Positions 32,276-42,939 of a stretch of 64,000 nt of DNA are shown here, piece by piece. Below the pieces are notes generated by a model that saw nothing but the letters and a program-made list of their open reading frames with translations, had not been told where the DNA came from and did not search any database. Every line of letters begins with the position of its first letter. Position 1 is the first letter of the stretch. Source of the DNA: Platanthera guangdongensis (Eukaryota; Streptophyta; Magnoliopsida; Asparagales; Orchidaceae); assembly GCA_039583875.1 (NCBI GenBank), contig CM077165.1:78604757-78668756 (forward strand), in the 5' to 3' direction. A program made the position numbers and the translations under genes.

Positions 32276-33215
32276 TATCTTCTCGGTTGTAGCATTTTCT
32301 GGACCGGTCTCCATCACAATGAGATTTCCTGAAGTTATATGAGGTTGACTGATTCTTTATTTGTCTCCTCTTGCTGAGCAGTTTCTTGAACTGCTTGGAT
32401 ATAAGAGAAAACTCTTCATCTGATAGCTCAGAGCCAGATTTGTTAGGCTCCGCATCTTCTGGGGTGTCAGGAGCACGAGTTCTAACTGGAGAAATAGCTT
32501 TGGACTTCCTTGAACCTTCAGCTTTTAGGGCCACCGACTTCTCTTTGCTGGAAGTTCGGCTGCTTTGCTCTTCCTTCTTTCTAGTGTCCATTTGCAGTTC
32601 ATAGAAGAGAAATTTCCCAAAGAGGTTCTGATGGACAGTCTCAGGAAACGTTCCAAACTCCCTGATGGTAACCACTTTATTGTCCCATTCCTTTGTCAGG
32701 GATCTGAGAAACTTGTCGTTTAGTTCGTCATTGGTGAAATTTTGACCATAGTTCCTAAGGCCATTTACTATCCTAAAGAACTTCTCAAAGCTGTCAGCAA
32801 TACTATCACTTGTTCCTTACTTGAATGCTTTGTATTCTTGATTCAACAAAGATCTGCAGTCGTCTCTGACTTCTTCTGTCCATTCCATCAGCACAACTAG
32901 GCAGTCTCAAATTTCTTTGGCAGATTTACAGTGGAATAGATTCTGAAGCATTGAGTCGTCCACTACACTTGTGATGATGTTCTTTGCCTTCTTATCGATA
33001 AAGACTAAGGCAATTTCATCCTTAGTCAAGTCCATCATCTTCTTGGGTATCATGAATGTAGGATACAGAGTTGATGGTTGAGTCGGTATGTGTGATCCTT
33101 CTTCCACAATCTGAAAAATTCTTCGATCAGCAGCTTCCATGAAGAACCTTACTCATTATGTCTACGTGGGAAAGTTTTCCTTTGTGCACATTGGTAGCTT
33201 CCTAGAAGACATGTC
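32276..33215 (-). pseudogene. SIRE-1 gag, N-terminal part
   Basis: Frame 33140-32907 encodes MEAADRRIFQIVEEG and LTKDEIALVFIDKKAKNII, a SIRE-type capsid region. It is cut by a TGA where tryptophan is expected (KEI-stop-DCLV). The same frame, with further damage around 32800, continues at 32675 with GTFPETVHQNLF-type capsid sequence, then a Ser/Glu/Lys-rich segment and LSDEEFSLISKQFKKLLSKR up to the hAT border. Codon phase matches the gag part at 11954 exactly once the hAT and one duplication are discounted. Confidence 0.85.
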
Positions 33216-33302
33216 ATTACTTATGTCTATGGTGACTAGAAGGAATCTCTCGATGCTAGAATAGGGCTCTTGTTCACGGTGTTAACCTTATATCGAACAA
33301 AA

Positions 33303-33320
33303 CGCCCCTATGATTCCAAT
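33303..33320 (-). other. SIRE-1 primer binding site, mutated
   Basis: Minus strand ATTGGAATCATAGGGGCG directly after the LTR end (..ACATTCA). It aligns with the SIRE-3 site but has several substitutions. Confidence 0.55.
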
Positions 33321-34008
33321 TGAATGTATCTAGTGTCTACCTAAATCACCTAGAGGTAGGTGAATAGGTGATGTTTGCGTCTTTTCACGGAATAAAAATT
33401 ACTTTAAAAACAAGCACACAAACACTGAGATTTATAGTAGTTCCTCGAGTTGGGTACGTCCACTTTCCCGCCTCGCCTATCTACCACGAATGGCTAGATT
33501 CAGCTACTTCACGAAACTTTGATTTCTTCAAATCTTACACCTCAATGCAGCAACTCCTACAACTCGGAGACGGTGCTCCTACCACTCGATCCACAACTGG
33601 ATCTACAAACTCAATCCACAAACTGATCTACAAACTAGATCCACAAATGGATCTACAAACTTGATCCACAAACGGATCTACAAACCTGGAGATAAATTTC
33701 CTATAATATGTAAAAGAATATTACAACAATATTACACAAGATCAGAAAACTTCAGTCCGTCATTCTTCGAAAATAATGAATCTTGAAATCACTTGTAGAA
33801 CACGGAACTTGTAGACTAGGAAAATCTTGAATCTTGATTTGAATCTTCAAACGACTTGATCTAGAGGAGTATAGATTTGTAGAGAGAAAGCAATCCAGTC
33901 GTGTATGTTGAAGAAGACGAATTGCACTGTATGTCAAAGGCCGATTGGAGAAATCTCGAGTTTACTGTTCATCGGAGGTCGGGCGAGGGTTTTCCTTGTT
34001 TGGAAATG
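33321..34008 (-). mobile_element. SIRE-1 5' LTR, primer-site-proximal part
   Basis: On the minus strand this is the last part of the LTR, ending TAGACACTAGATACATTCA, like SIRE-3. It contains a short repeat of GATC(C/T)ACAAAC units (33590-33685). The rest of this LTR lies at 57868-58922, beyond Athila-A. Confidence 0.8.
34004..34008. other. Left target-site duplication of Athila-A
   Basis: AAATG, identical to 57863-57867. Confidence 0.85.
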
Positions 34009-34391
34009 TGATGAGTTGTAAATATTCTATTTTCAGTACTTTATTTAGGTCGTTTTAGTTTATTTTTGTTGTTTTTAGTTACTTTTGTTCAATAAAATGT
34101 TCCTTTTTTGTATATACTCTTCTAACTTAGCTTTATTTTCTTTTCTGAAATTTTGCAGAAAAAGTCGAAAAATCAAAGTACACCCTCGTGTCACGCCACC
34201 CACTCAACGCCTCTGCAAGCCAACTACTCAACACCTCCAGCATGGACTCAAAGCCAGGAACATGCCCTTGACCTTCCCGACATGCTCGTGTTCGGTCAAC
34301 GAGTTTTCAATCCTGTGAAAAATTAATTTCTGTCGAAATCATATAGCTACCATATATCCAGTAACGCTCGTGTCATTCGGCGCATGCCTGT
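34009..34391 (+). mobile_element. Athila-A 5' LTR, first part
   Basis: Starts TGATGAGTTGTAAATATTC, matching the 3' LTR start at 54838 and following it to CGCATGCC(T/C)GT, where Tekay-P begins. Confidence 0.85.
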
Positions 34392-34499
34392 TGTAAACTT
34401 CTCGATTCGCACTAGGCCCCTCGTGAGCATTTTGAGTTAGGAGAGCTGACTTGAGTTCAGGGGTGTGCTGGTAACTGGGCTGCACTTGTAAATAGGAGG

Positions 34500-35201
34500 A
34501 GAAATCAGTCGAGCATAGGACACGGGTAAAGATACGGGTGTGTCCCTACCCATGTGGGAGAGGCCAGCTCTCGAGTCGATGACTCGAGTATGTCCAAAGA
34601 AGGACACAGGTAGTGACACCGGCGTGTCACTACCCATGTGAAATGGCACAGGTAGAGACACGGGCGTATCCCTACCTGTGTGTGTGTCAGGTTGACCTCA
34701 ACGAAGCATGTCGAGATCGACGAAATGTGTCGAGATTGACGAAATGTATGACACGGGTAGAGATACGGGCATGTCCCTACCCGTGTGTGTATGCGTCGAG
34801 TTGATCTTGATGAAGCGTGTCGAGATCGACAAAGTGTATTGAGATCGACGAAGTGTATGACATGGGCAGAGACACGGGCATGTCCCTACCCGTGTGTGTG
34901 TGTCGAGTTGAACTCGACGAAGTGTGTCGAGATCGATGAAGTGTGTCGAGATCGACGACAGGTGTGACACGGGTAGAGAAACGGGCGTGTCCCTACCCGT
35001 ATGTCAGTGTGTCGAGTTGAGTTCGTCGAGATGTATCCAGAGAAGAACACGACAAGGGAACACGGTCGTGTCATGTGGACACGGGTCAGGACACGGGCGT
35101 GTCCCTACCCGTATTGAGTGTTGAACTGACACTAAAACCGTCGTTGACGCTTCGACCGAAGTAGTACACGAATAAGGACACGGGCATTCCCTACCCGTGT
35201 C
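34500..35201 (+). repeat. ACACGGGCGTGTC palindrome array (Tekay-P 5' LTR)
   Basis: Composite units of about 130 bp. Each contains a 36-nt near-palindrome whose core is GACACGGGCGTGTCCCTACC, flanked by GTCGAGATCGACGAA repeats. About five units are present. The same array is at 43060-43760 in the 3' LTR. Several open frames across it are repeat artefacts. Confidence 0.9.
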
Positions 35202-35209
35202 ACTTTTCA

Positions 35210-35217
35210 TATATAAG
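35210..35217 (+). promoter_or_regulatory. TATA box of the Tekay-P 5' LTR
   Basis: TATATAAG, within 10 bp of the last palindrome of the array. The 3' LTR copy is at 43766-43773. Confidence 0.7.
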
Positions 35218-36111
35218 GGTTGTGAAAACCCTAGCCATTTTCACTCCTCATTCCAGCCAATTTTCCTGAGAGAAACTTCTGTAGAGAGGGAAAACTGCTT
35301 GAGCAAGCCGTGAAGGAGAAGATTCTGCCGAGAAGAGTTACACGATCCATGGTCGGAAATAGTGGAAACGCCGGAAATGAGGTGAGCTTCCTCCCCTCTC
35401 CCTTGGTGCTAGATCTGTAGGTATCTAGGTGAGATGTCGACTCAAAAGAGTCTAGACTAGTGAGATGGTGATTTCTCTAGGAAGATCCCGTTCTAGGGCT
35501 TGTGCTCTAAGGCTAGTTGTGTCTTCAACCTCTCCAACCTTCTATGTGAAGATGGGGGATGGTTTTGTGAAGAATCATGGCCTCATGAGGGTGAATAAGG
35601 GAGGAGGAATTTCTGGAGGTAATTTTGGAAGATCGATTTGAGGAGGAAGATGAACCGATGTCGTTCACTCCGCCTTAAGATGCGTGCAGAATCTGTGTTC
35701 TGCATGCAGCGATCTTCTTGGTCATTTCCAGGTGTGATATGCCCAGATCTGGGTTTTTGACTAAACACGAACGTTGAAGCCCTCAAAAATACCTTTCCAA
35801 TGAGTAGTTGCACGAATTCAGGCAAAGTCCGTAGCCACAGGAAAGTCTGAACGAACTTGACATCCGGCAAACCCTGCATGCAGAAATTGTGTTCTGTACG
35901 CAGTGGAATTCAAGGCTGATTTCAAGTATGATACTATTGAATCTAGGTTGTGATCTGAACATAAAGGTTGTATCCCATGAAAATACCTTTTCATCTAAGG
36001 GTTACACGCCTTCACTGGGTTCATGTAGCTTCAGGAATCTCCAGTCGAACCTGCTGTCCAGATTTATCATGTACTTAAATTCTAGGTTTGGAATAATATT
36101 TAATTTGGACT

Positions 36112-36352
36112 TGGTAGAGATAATGTTGCAAATTAACTTGAGGTTGTTGAACTCTTTTATGTTAACTATCTTAGTCCAATGAATGATGATGTTTATTAGT
36201 TGGACTCCACATAATTGATTTGTGAAGTGAAGCGGTAGAGATAATGTTGCAAATTAACTTGAGGTTGTTGAACTCTATTATGTTAACTATCTTAGTCCAA
36301 TGAATGATGATGTTTATTAGTTGGATTCCACATAATTGATTTGTGAAGTGAA
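36112..36352 (+). repeat. Tandem duplication of about 120 bp in the Tekay-P LTR
   Basis: Two near-identical copies beginning GGTAGAGATAATGTTGC and ending GTGAAGTGAAGC. The 3' LTR has the same duplication (44669-44909), so it predates the insertion. Confidence 0.85.
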
Positions 36353-37799
36353 GCATACATAAACGAAATAATTTTACAGAAATTTGAAGACTATTATAAA
36401 TGTTCATCATGATAATAACATGTTGAATCATTTGGGATGAAAGGTAGGATGATAACTTATGGCCATGTGTATAATTGTTTAACGGAATGAATTTAGTGTC
36501 CAATTCTTAGAGTGTAGTCTCCCTACGGGTAGCATTGTGAAGGGATGTAAGTGCGGTGTTGACCGTCACTAGTTGGGATTGCAAAGAGATGAGACAAGGT
36601 TGGATGGTTGGACTTGGTCCTCGTGCTTTCTCCGAGGCTCCTTCCATGCCACGGTGATGTGGAATTGCATGCGGTGTGTGTCGACACGCAGTGTCGTAAT
36701 CCTGGGTTGAGGATAGTGTGGCGGGTCTACTGTCTCGCCGATCATCACACCGATGGGAGTTGATAGTTAGGCTTTGGGCGGTTGGGCTTGGACCTCGGTG
36801 TTCACGTCCCGGGGCTCCTTTCGTGCCAAGTGAAAGGATGGGTTGTGTCCTTGTGCTTACTTCTGAGGCCCCTTCCGGGTCACACAAGGCCAATTCGGGG
36901 CTGTGTTCTCGGTGCACATCTACCTGAGACCCCCGCTGGGCCATAATATTCATGGGCTCCGTTGTTGTGTTCTTAGCATTGATGCGTACGGAGTCCTAGG
37001 TGAAGTAGTGTGGATACCCACCTAGTAGTAGAGATGCCCGCTCTAATGTTACCACTTAGCCATGGTGGTTGATGCCTGAGAGGTTAGCTACCTGCTCGAA
37101 TAGTGGGAACTATATTCTGTGTCGACATGGCAATTGTATGTGTGTGATCATGGGTGAGTCATTGCATAGCATACATACCATTTCATAACATTGCACAACT
37201 AGATCCTCATCATATATGTATATATGGGCACTCCTATACGATGAGTTATTTTATGTAAACTGATCCTTAACTTATAAGCTTGTATGGGCATCCTTATAAG
37301 TTAAGTTACTTTCATGCTATATTTATGTGCTCTTGATGTTTGATATAACTTTGTAAAACTGCTAGATAAATTGTTGTTAATCTTATAGTACCATTACCAC
37401 CTGTTTGTACCTGCTTATACTATTTATTATACCTTGTACTCTTGCTCTTTTCTCTACCCGGTGGCGAGGAGTCGCTGGGGGAGCGAATGTGAAGCCACTT
37501 AGTCTTTTCGACTAACAGTTGCTACGTCTTCCTTTTTAGGAGGTCTCCGCACAGGTAGGGCAACCGCAGACTTTGTAGCAGGACAGCTAGGCCAGGACGA
37601 CAGGGCCTGAAGGGATGGTACCGTCGCTACCGTCAGTTACTGATGTGAGTGTTGAGCGACTCTGATGCAGCCTTTTGGGTGTTTATTAGTTGTACTCTGA
37701 TATATTGTAGAAGCATGTTTTAGCTTCTCTATTTTGATGTGCTTTGGACTTACATACACTTGTGTGGATTTGACTTCTCTAATTATATTTGGTTGGGTT

Positions 37800-37913
<114 letters not shown>

Positions 37914-38043
37914 TTGTAGCCGGCAGAATAGGCGTCTTGTGGTACAGGTTAGCTCATGTGCTAATGCTACCACAAGGCGGCTGTTCTGGGAATAAGACCC
38001 CCTTCGTGCCGTGTTTTGGGATCCGGGAGGGGGGTCTTACAAA

Positions 38044-38056
38044 TGGTATCAGAGGG
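38044..38056 (+). other. Tekay-P primer binding site
   Basis: TGGTATCAGAGGG two bases after the LTR end, matching the initiator Met-tRNA type. Confidence 0.85.
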
Positions 38057-38292
38057 AGGTTTCGATCCTCCGACCTGTGGGTATCAGTTTGCCACGATCC
38101 TCAACTAAAGAAGTCATTCAACAATGGTACCACCCTCATTCGATTAGTCAGTTTGGGGACAACCTGACTTAGCGGAAGCAGTGGTGTGCCCATATGTAAT
38201 TCACACTAAGTTTGTCCAACTTTGACCTTAAGATTAGCCAACCTGACCATACGTTTGTGTTTTACGTGTAGATTCCAGTGCATGCTGAGCCG

Positions 38293-39373
38293 ATGGGGGG
38301 CACTCCTTCCCCTTCCATACCCACTCAGATCCAACAATACGAGTTGGGGCAGACGCTCACCGCCATACTAGATTCCTTTAGGGTGTAGCAGCCTTCGGTG
38401 CAACAACAGGCTCCGAGCTCTAACTGGTTAAGCACCTTTCGGGCCCTCTCCCCTCCCTCCTACCTCGGGATGGAGTCGACCGTATGCACGGAGGAATAGC
38501 TTGACACGGTGTAGGAGTTACTGGCAGGGATTCGTTGCCCAGCCAACATGGTTGTGACGTTGGCGGTGTCCGTCTTGGAACTACATGCTAAGAGGTGGTG
38601 GAAGTCCCTCATGGGCTCCACCTTCCAAGGTCGGGTCTATACAAAGATAAGTTGGAGCGAGTTCTCGTATGTCTTCTTGGAGCACTTCATTCCCACATCC
38701 ACTCGAAATGAGCTCGAAGAGAGGTTTCTTCTGCTGAAGCAAGGATCAAAATCAGTTACGGAATATCAGTCAGAGTTTCAGCACCTCGCGAGGTTTGCAA
38801 ATTCTTATGATTTGGATGATAGAGGATACGCCTAGCATTTCTACAAAGGGCTGCGAGATCTGCTAAGGCAGGCCCTTTTATTTATAGTGGATGCTAGCTT
38901 GGCAGAGATTATCGACATGGCAAAGAGATTGGAGGCGGACCACTTGAGTAGTGGTAAAAGACCTGCAGAGGGCGTGATAGAAGCTGGCCCAAGAAATAGA
39001 AGAAGGCAGGACTTTATGAGAGGAAGGGGACATCAAAGAGGTGGAGGACGTTTCCATCGAGATTTTAGAGTGGAGCATTCGGTTCCGCAGCCGCCTGCGT
39101 TGCCTCCTCCGCCTTAGCCTCAACAATTTCAGCTACCTGAGGGGCATCGTGGGCTGGTGTGTTTTGAATGCAACCAGTCGGGCCACATTCGACATTTTTT
39201 CCCGCTGTTGTTTGGGAATGTCCCTCCTACTCTCCCTCCGGCAGCTATGCATGGGCGTGGTTATATGCGTGGTTGAGGACGAGGGCCGCGAGGAGGAAAC
39301 CCTAGCCCTGCCCGGGATCAAGTATATGCACTGGATATGGCGCAAGAACGGAATCCCCAGGATGTGATTGCAG
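38293..39373 (+). pseudogene. Tekay-P gag
   Basis: Starts near the ATG at 38293 (MGGTPSPS). The retrotransposon gag core is at 38548-38835 (LHAKRWWKSLM, FSYVFLEHFIPTSTRNELEERF, LKQGSKSVTEYQSEF). An arginine- and glycine-rich stretch follows (38990-39060), then a zinc knuckle, CFECNQSGHIRHFF, whose last cysteine is Phe. The pieces share one frame but stops interrupt it at several places, including 38833 and 39115. It would form the particle shell and bind RNA; this copy is dead. Confidence 0.85.
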
Positions 39374-39469
39374 GTATGTTACAGTTAGCTTTCACATTTT
39401 CATTGTTTTACTTAACTTGTTTAAAACATACTAGACACCTACTGTTGAGTTTTGGATATTGGTACATAG
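39374..39469 (+). other. 96-nt GT-AG intron-like insert at the gag/protease join
   Basis: The segment starts GTATGT and ends ACATAG, is T-rich, and contains a CTTAAC branch-site-like sequence. Reading straight through adds 32 residues (MLQLAFTFSLFYLTCLKHTR..) not found in this family. Leaving it out joins DVIAG to TVVVDEKTAYTLFDTGAS, the usual Tekay arrangement, in the same frame. Splicing is inferred, not shown. Confidence 0.5.
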
Positions 39470-40080
39470 GCACTGTGGTAGTCGACGAGAAGACGGCCTA
39501 TACGCTGTTCGATACCGGTGCCTCATACTCTTTTGTGTCTGGGGACATCATTAAAGACATGGATGGTGTACAATACTTTTCTGGTATAGCTCGACAAGTA
39601 CGCCTCCCGGACAGTTCTGAGATGATAGAAACCACCAAGTGCGAATTCGAGATACTTATTGAGGGAAAGGCCTTTGATACGCCTGCCATAGTTTTGAGGA
39701 TGCCAAAGTTTGATCTCATTTTGGGTATGGCGTGGTTGGACTGGCACTTCGCAAGGATTGACTGCACGGAGAAACGAATCTATTTGAGATATGGGGACTC
39801 GTATGTCATCTTCCAAGGTATTAGCTTCGCACCACGTATATTTTTATCTTCAGTTCAGGCTGTAAAAACCCATATGAAGGGGGATGAAGTCTTCATCATC
39901 TGTTTCGAGTTGAAGGAGATGGCGTTGGATATGAAAGATGTACGAGTACTGCGGGACTTTCCCGAGGTATTTCATGAGAAACTGCCAGAATTACCCCCGC
40001 ATAGAGAAGTTGATTTCCAAATTAATCTAGTACCGAGTGCCAAACCTGTATCTAGGGCCCCTTACCAAAGGCCCCGAAGG
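39470..40080 (+). pseudogene. Tekay-P aspartic protease
   Basis: Contains the active-site LFDTGASYSFVSGD and the downstream LILGMAWLDWHFARIDC, both as expected for a gypsy retropepsin that processes the polyprotein. A linker follows (VRVLRDFPEVFHEKLPELPPHREVDFQI) that leads into reverse transcriptase. The domain itself has no stop. It is placed as pseudogene because the polyprotein is broken on both sides; a frameshift lies near 40070-40090. Confidence 0.85.
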
Positions 40081-40870
40081 AACTCGCAGAGTTTAAAGTT
40101 CAACTACAAGAACTGGTGGAGTCAGGGTTCGTTCGCCCCAGCTCGTCACCCTGGGGAGCCCCCGTATTGTTTGTCAAGAAGAAGGATGGAACCCTGCGTT
40201 TATGCATAGATTATCGGGAACTCAATCATCTGACGGTGCAGAACACCTATCCGCTACTCCAGATCGACGAGTTGTTCGATAAACTGGTGGGTGCGCATTG
40301 GTTTTCTAAGTTGGATTTGCGCTCGGTATATTATCAGTTGAGGATATAAGAGGAGGACATCCAGAAAACGGTCTTTAGTTCAAGATATGGACTGTATGAG
40401 TTCACGGTGATGTCGTTTAGGCTCACAAATGCCCCTTCGGCCTTCATGAGCCTGATGAACAAGGTGTTTGAACCTTACTTGGATATCTTCATCATTGTTT
40501 TCATCGACGAAATCTGGTCTACTCAAAGCTAGAGAAGGAGCATATTGAGCACTTGACCTTGGTATTGAAGAAATTAAAAGAGCATGCCTTTTTCGCCAAG
40601 TTCAGCAAGTGCGAATTCTGGCTTAAAGAGGTTGCTTTCTTGGGGCATGTGATCAGTGGAGCACGACTAGCGGTGGATCCGGCCAAGGTGTGTGCCGTGA
40701 AGGAGTGGTCTCCCTTGAATTTGGCGGCTGATGTGCAGAGCTTCCTTGGACTTGTTGGGTATTACCGCAAGTTCGTAAATGGATTCTCCAAGATTTCCCT
40801 TCCTCTTACTTCGTTGATGAAGAAAGGTGTGCCATTTGAGTGGACACCCCAATATGAAGCGGCATTCTAG
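40081..40870 (+). pseudogene. Tekay-P reverse transcriptase
   Basis: Contains [31 protein letters not shown] and [15 protein letters not shown], then a TAA at about 40347-40349. The catalytic box appears around 40500 as FIDE followed by a frameshift where FIDDILVYS is expected. A single-base deletion has therefore destroyed the active site. The thumb region continues at 40553-40870 (FAKFSKCEFWL, VAFLGHVIS, FLGLVGYYRKFV). Confidence 0.9.
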
Positions 40871-41290
40871 GAGTTGAAGGATAGACTTACCTCCACCCCC
40901 ATCCTAGCACTTCCGTCTGGGAAGGAAGGATTTCAATTCTACACCGACGCGTCATATAAAGGGATAGGAGCGGTGTTGATGCAGCACGGACACGTGATTG
41001 CCTATGCTTCAAGATAGTTGAAGAAGCGTGAAATCAATTACCCAGTTCATGATTTGGAATTGGGAGCAGTGGTGTTCGCCTTGAAGGTTTGGAGGCACTA
41101 TCTATACGACATCCACTACGAGATCTTTTCAGACCAAAAAAACATAAAGTATGTTCACACACAGAAGGAATTAAACCTGAGATAATGGCGATGGTTAGAG
41201 TTTCTGTGCGATTATGAGTTTACTTTGAACTATCATCCCGGAAAGGCGAACTCGGTGGCCGATGCATTGAGCAGAAAGGTACCAGACTTG
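40871..41290 (+). pseudogene. Tekay-P RNase H
   Basis: Shows [42 protein letters not shown] and NYHPGKANSVADALSRK, all standard for gypsy RNase H and its tail. Stops occur near 40868, 41018 and 41183, at codons where the family has Gln or Arg. Confidence 0.88.
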
Positions 41291-42270
41291 AGCCCAGAGT
41301 CTTGGTTGATGAGTATGGAGTTTGCTCGGATGATTGAAGAGATGGATATTACTTTGGTATATAAGGCTCCTTCGGCAGAGTATACGGAGTACTTGGCAAC
41401 CATGAGCATAGTTTGTGATATCTGGGACCGAATTTGGGCGGAGCAAGGAAGGGATGCAGCTCTGGCCCCGCCAATCAAGGCAATCGAAGATGGGACTACT
41501 GATGAGTATACACTAAAAGACGACCTCATTTATTTCCGCAGTCAGCTCTACATTCCCAAGGCCGGTAAAATCCAGGAGGATATCTTGAGAGAAGCACATT
41601 ACTCTCAGTATTCAGTGCACCCGGGTATTGCCAAGATGTACGCCGGCCTACGGAAGACCATGTGTTGGCCAGGAATGAAGAAAGATGTCTGATATTTTGT
41701 TACACATTGTGAAGCTTGTCAAAGGGTGAAGGTGGAATGCAAGAGTCTCGGTGGTTTATTACAACCGTTTCCCATCCCCGTGTGGAAGTTTGAGGATATC
41801 TCCATGGACTTTGTCCATTGGTTACCTCGCTCATGCTCAGGGAATGATTCGGTGTGGGTGATCATTGATTGACTGACGAAAGTAGCCCGGTTTATGCCCA
41901 TGAAGAAAGAGGCTCACGTGGATGTCTTGGTACGCCTCTTTATGGAGCAGTTCGTACGGTATCATGACGTGCCTAAGACAATCATTTCTGACCGGGATGG
42001 TCGTTTCACCTCAAGGGAGTGTAAGGCGGTGCAGGCGTATTTGGGTTCGCGCCTTACCTTCAGCACCGTATTTCATCCTCAGACGGACGGGCAGTCTAAG
42101 AGGACCATCAGAACACTGGAAGATTTGTTGAGATTATGTGTGTTGGATAGAGGAGAGCCGTGGGAAAGGCTCCTACCACTGGTAGAATTCTCCTACAATA
42201 ACAGTCATCAAGATAGCATCGGCATGGCGCCCCATGAAGCTTTATACGGAACAAGGTGTAGAACCCCCTT
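41291..42270 (+). pseudogene. Tekay-P integrase, zinc finger and core
   Basis: The HHCC finger (HYSQYSVHPGIAKMYAG, HCEACQ) spans 41597-41730 with one TGA in it. The core (41780-42270) keeps the first aspartate in ISMDFVH and the second in SDRDGRF. The third catalytic residue is changed, since GQSKRTIRTLEDLL stands where GQSERTI is expected. A TGA near 41870 replaces Arg. This integrase cannot be active. Confidence 0.9.
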
Positions 42271-42854
42271 GTCTTAAAGATGAAGACCCGAAGGCCTTGG
42301 GAATTGAGTATATTGGTGATACCGATGCGGTGGTTAGATTAATATGGGATCGCATATTGGAGGCTCAAAGTCGGCAGGTGGAGTATTACAATGCAAAGCA
42401 CCGGATGGTGGAATTTCAAGTGGGTGATAAAGCATTTCTGAAGATTCGGTCAATGCATGGAGTGTTACGGGTGCGTGGTATGAAAAAGCTCAGCCCAAGG
42501 TACGTTGGGCCATATACTGTATTGGAAAGGATTGGCCCATTGGCCTATCGATTGGAGTTACCGCCAGAGCTAGAGAATCTCCGCGACGTGTTCCATGTGT
42601 CATCACTTCGAAAGGCATTGTTGCGGCCCGATACATATATCCCCACTACTGACGGTGCAGTGGCGGTTGATAGGTCTATGCGACTGAAGCCGGTGTGGAT
42701 CGTAGATTGCAAGACAAGAACATTGCGCCGCAAAAGTATTCCTTTGGTAAAGGTGTTATGGTCTAATCATGGGAAGGAGGAGTATATATGGGAGCCGGTG
42801 GACTTGATGCAAAAATGCTACCCGCAGTTATTTGCTCAAGGTAATTTTGTTTAA
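42271..42854 (+). pseudogene. Tekay-P integrase C-terminus with chromodomain
   Basis: An open frame after a short deletion near 42275 (about 8 nt relative to Tekay-M). It contains VGDKAFLKIRSMHGVLRV, LSPRYVGPYTVLERIG and VFHVSSLRKAL of the integrase C-terminal domain. It ends in a chromodomain-like module (IPLVKVLWSNHGKEEYIWEP..CYPQLF). This module defines chromoviruses and is thought to steer insertion towards modified chromatin. Confidence 0.88.
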
Positions 42855-42939
42855 AAACATATTTTATGTTATGTTATGTTTTACCCCCATAGCCCTAGCC
42901 TGATTTCGGGGACGAAATCTTTTATTTTTTTATAGGATT

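Noticed and set aside
34437..35210. Several overlapping 60-98 codon frames on both strands (also 42985-43760)
   Set aside because: All arise from the ACACGGGCGTGT composite repeat of the Tekay-P LTR.
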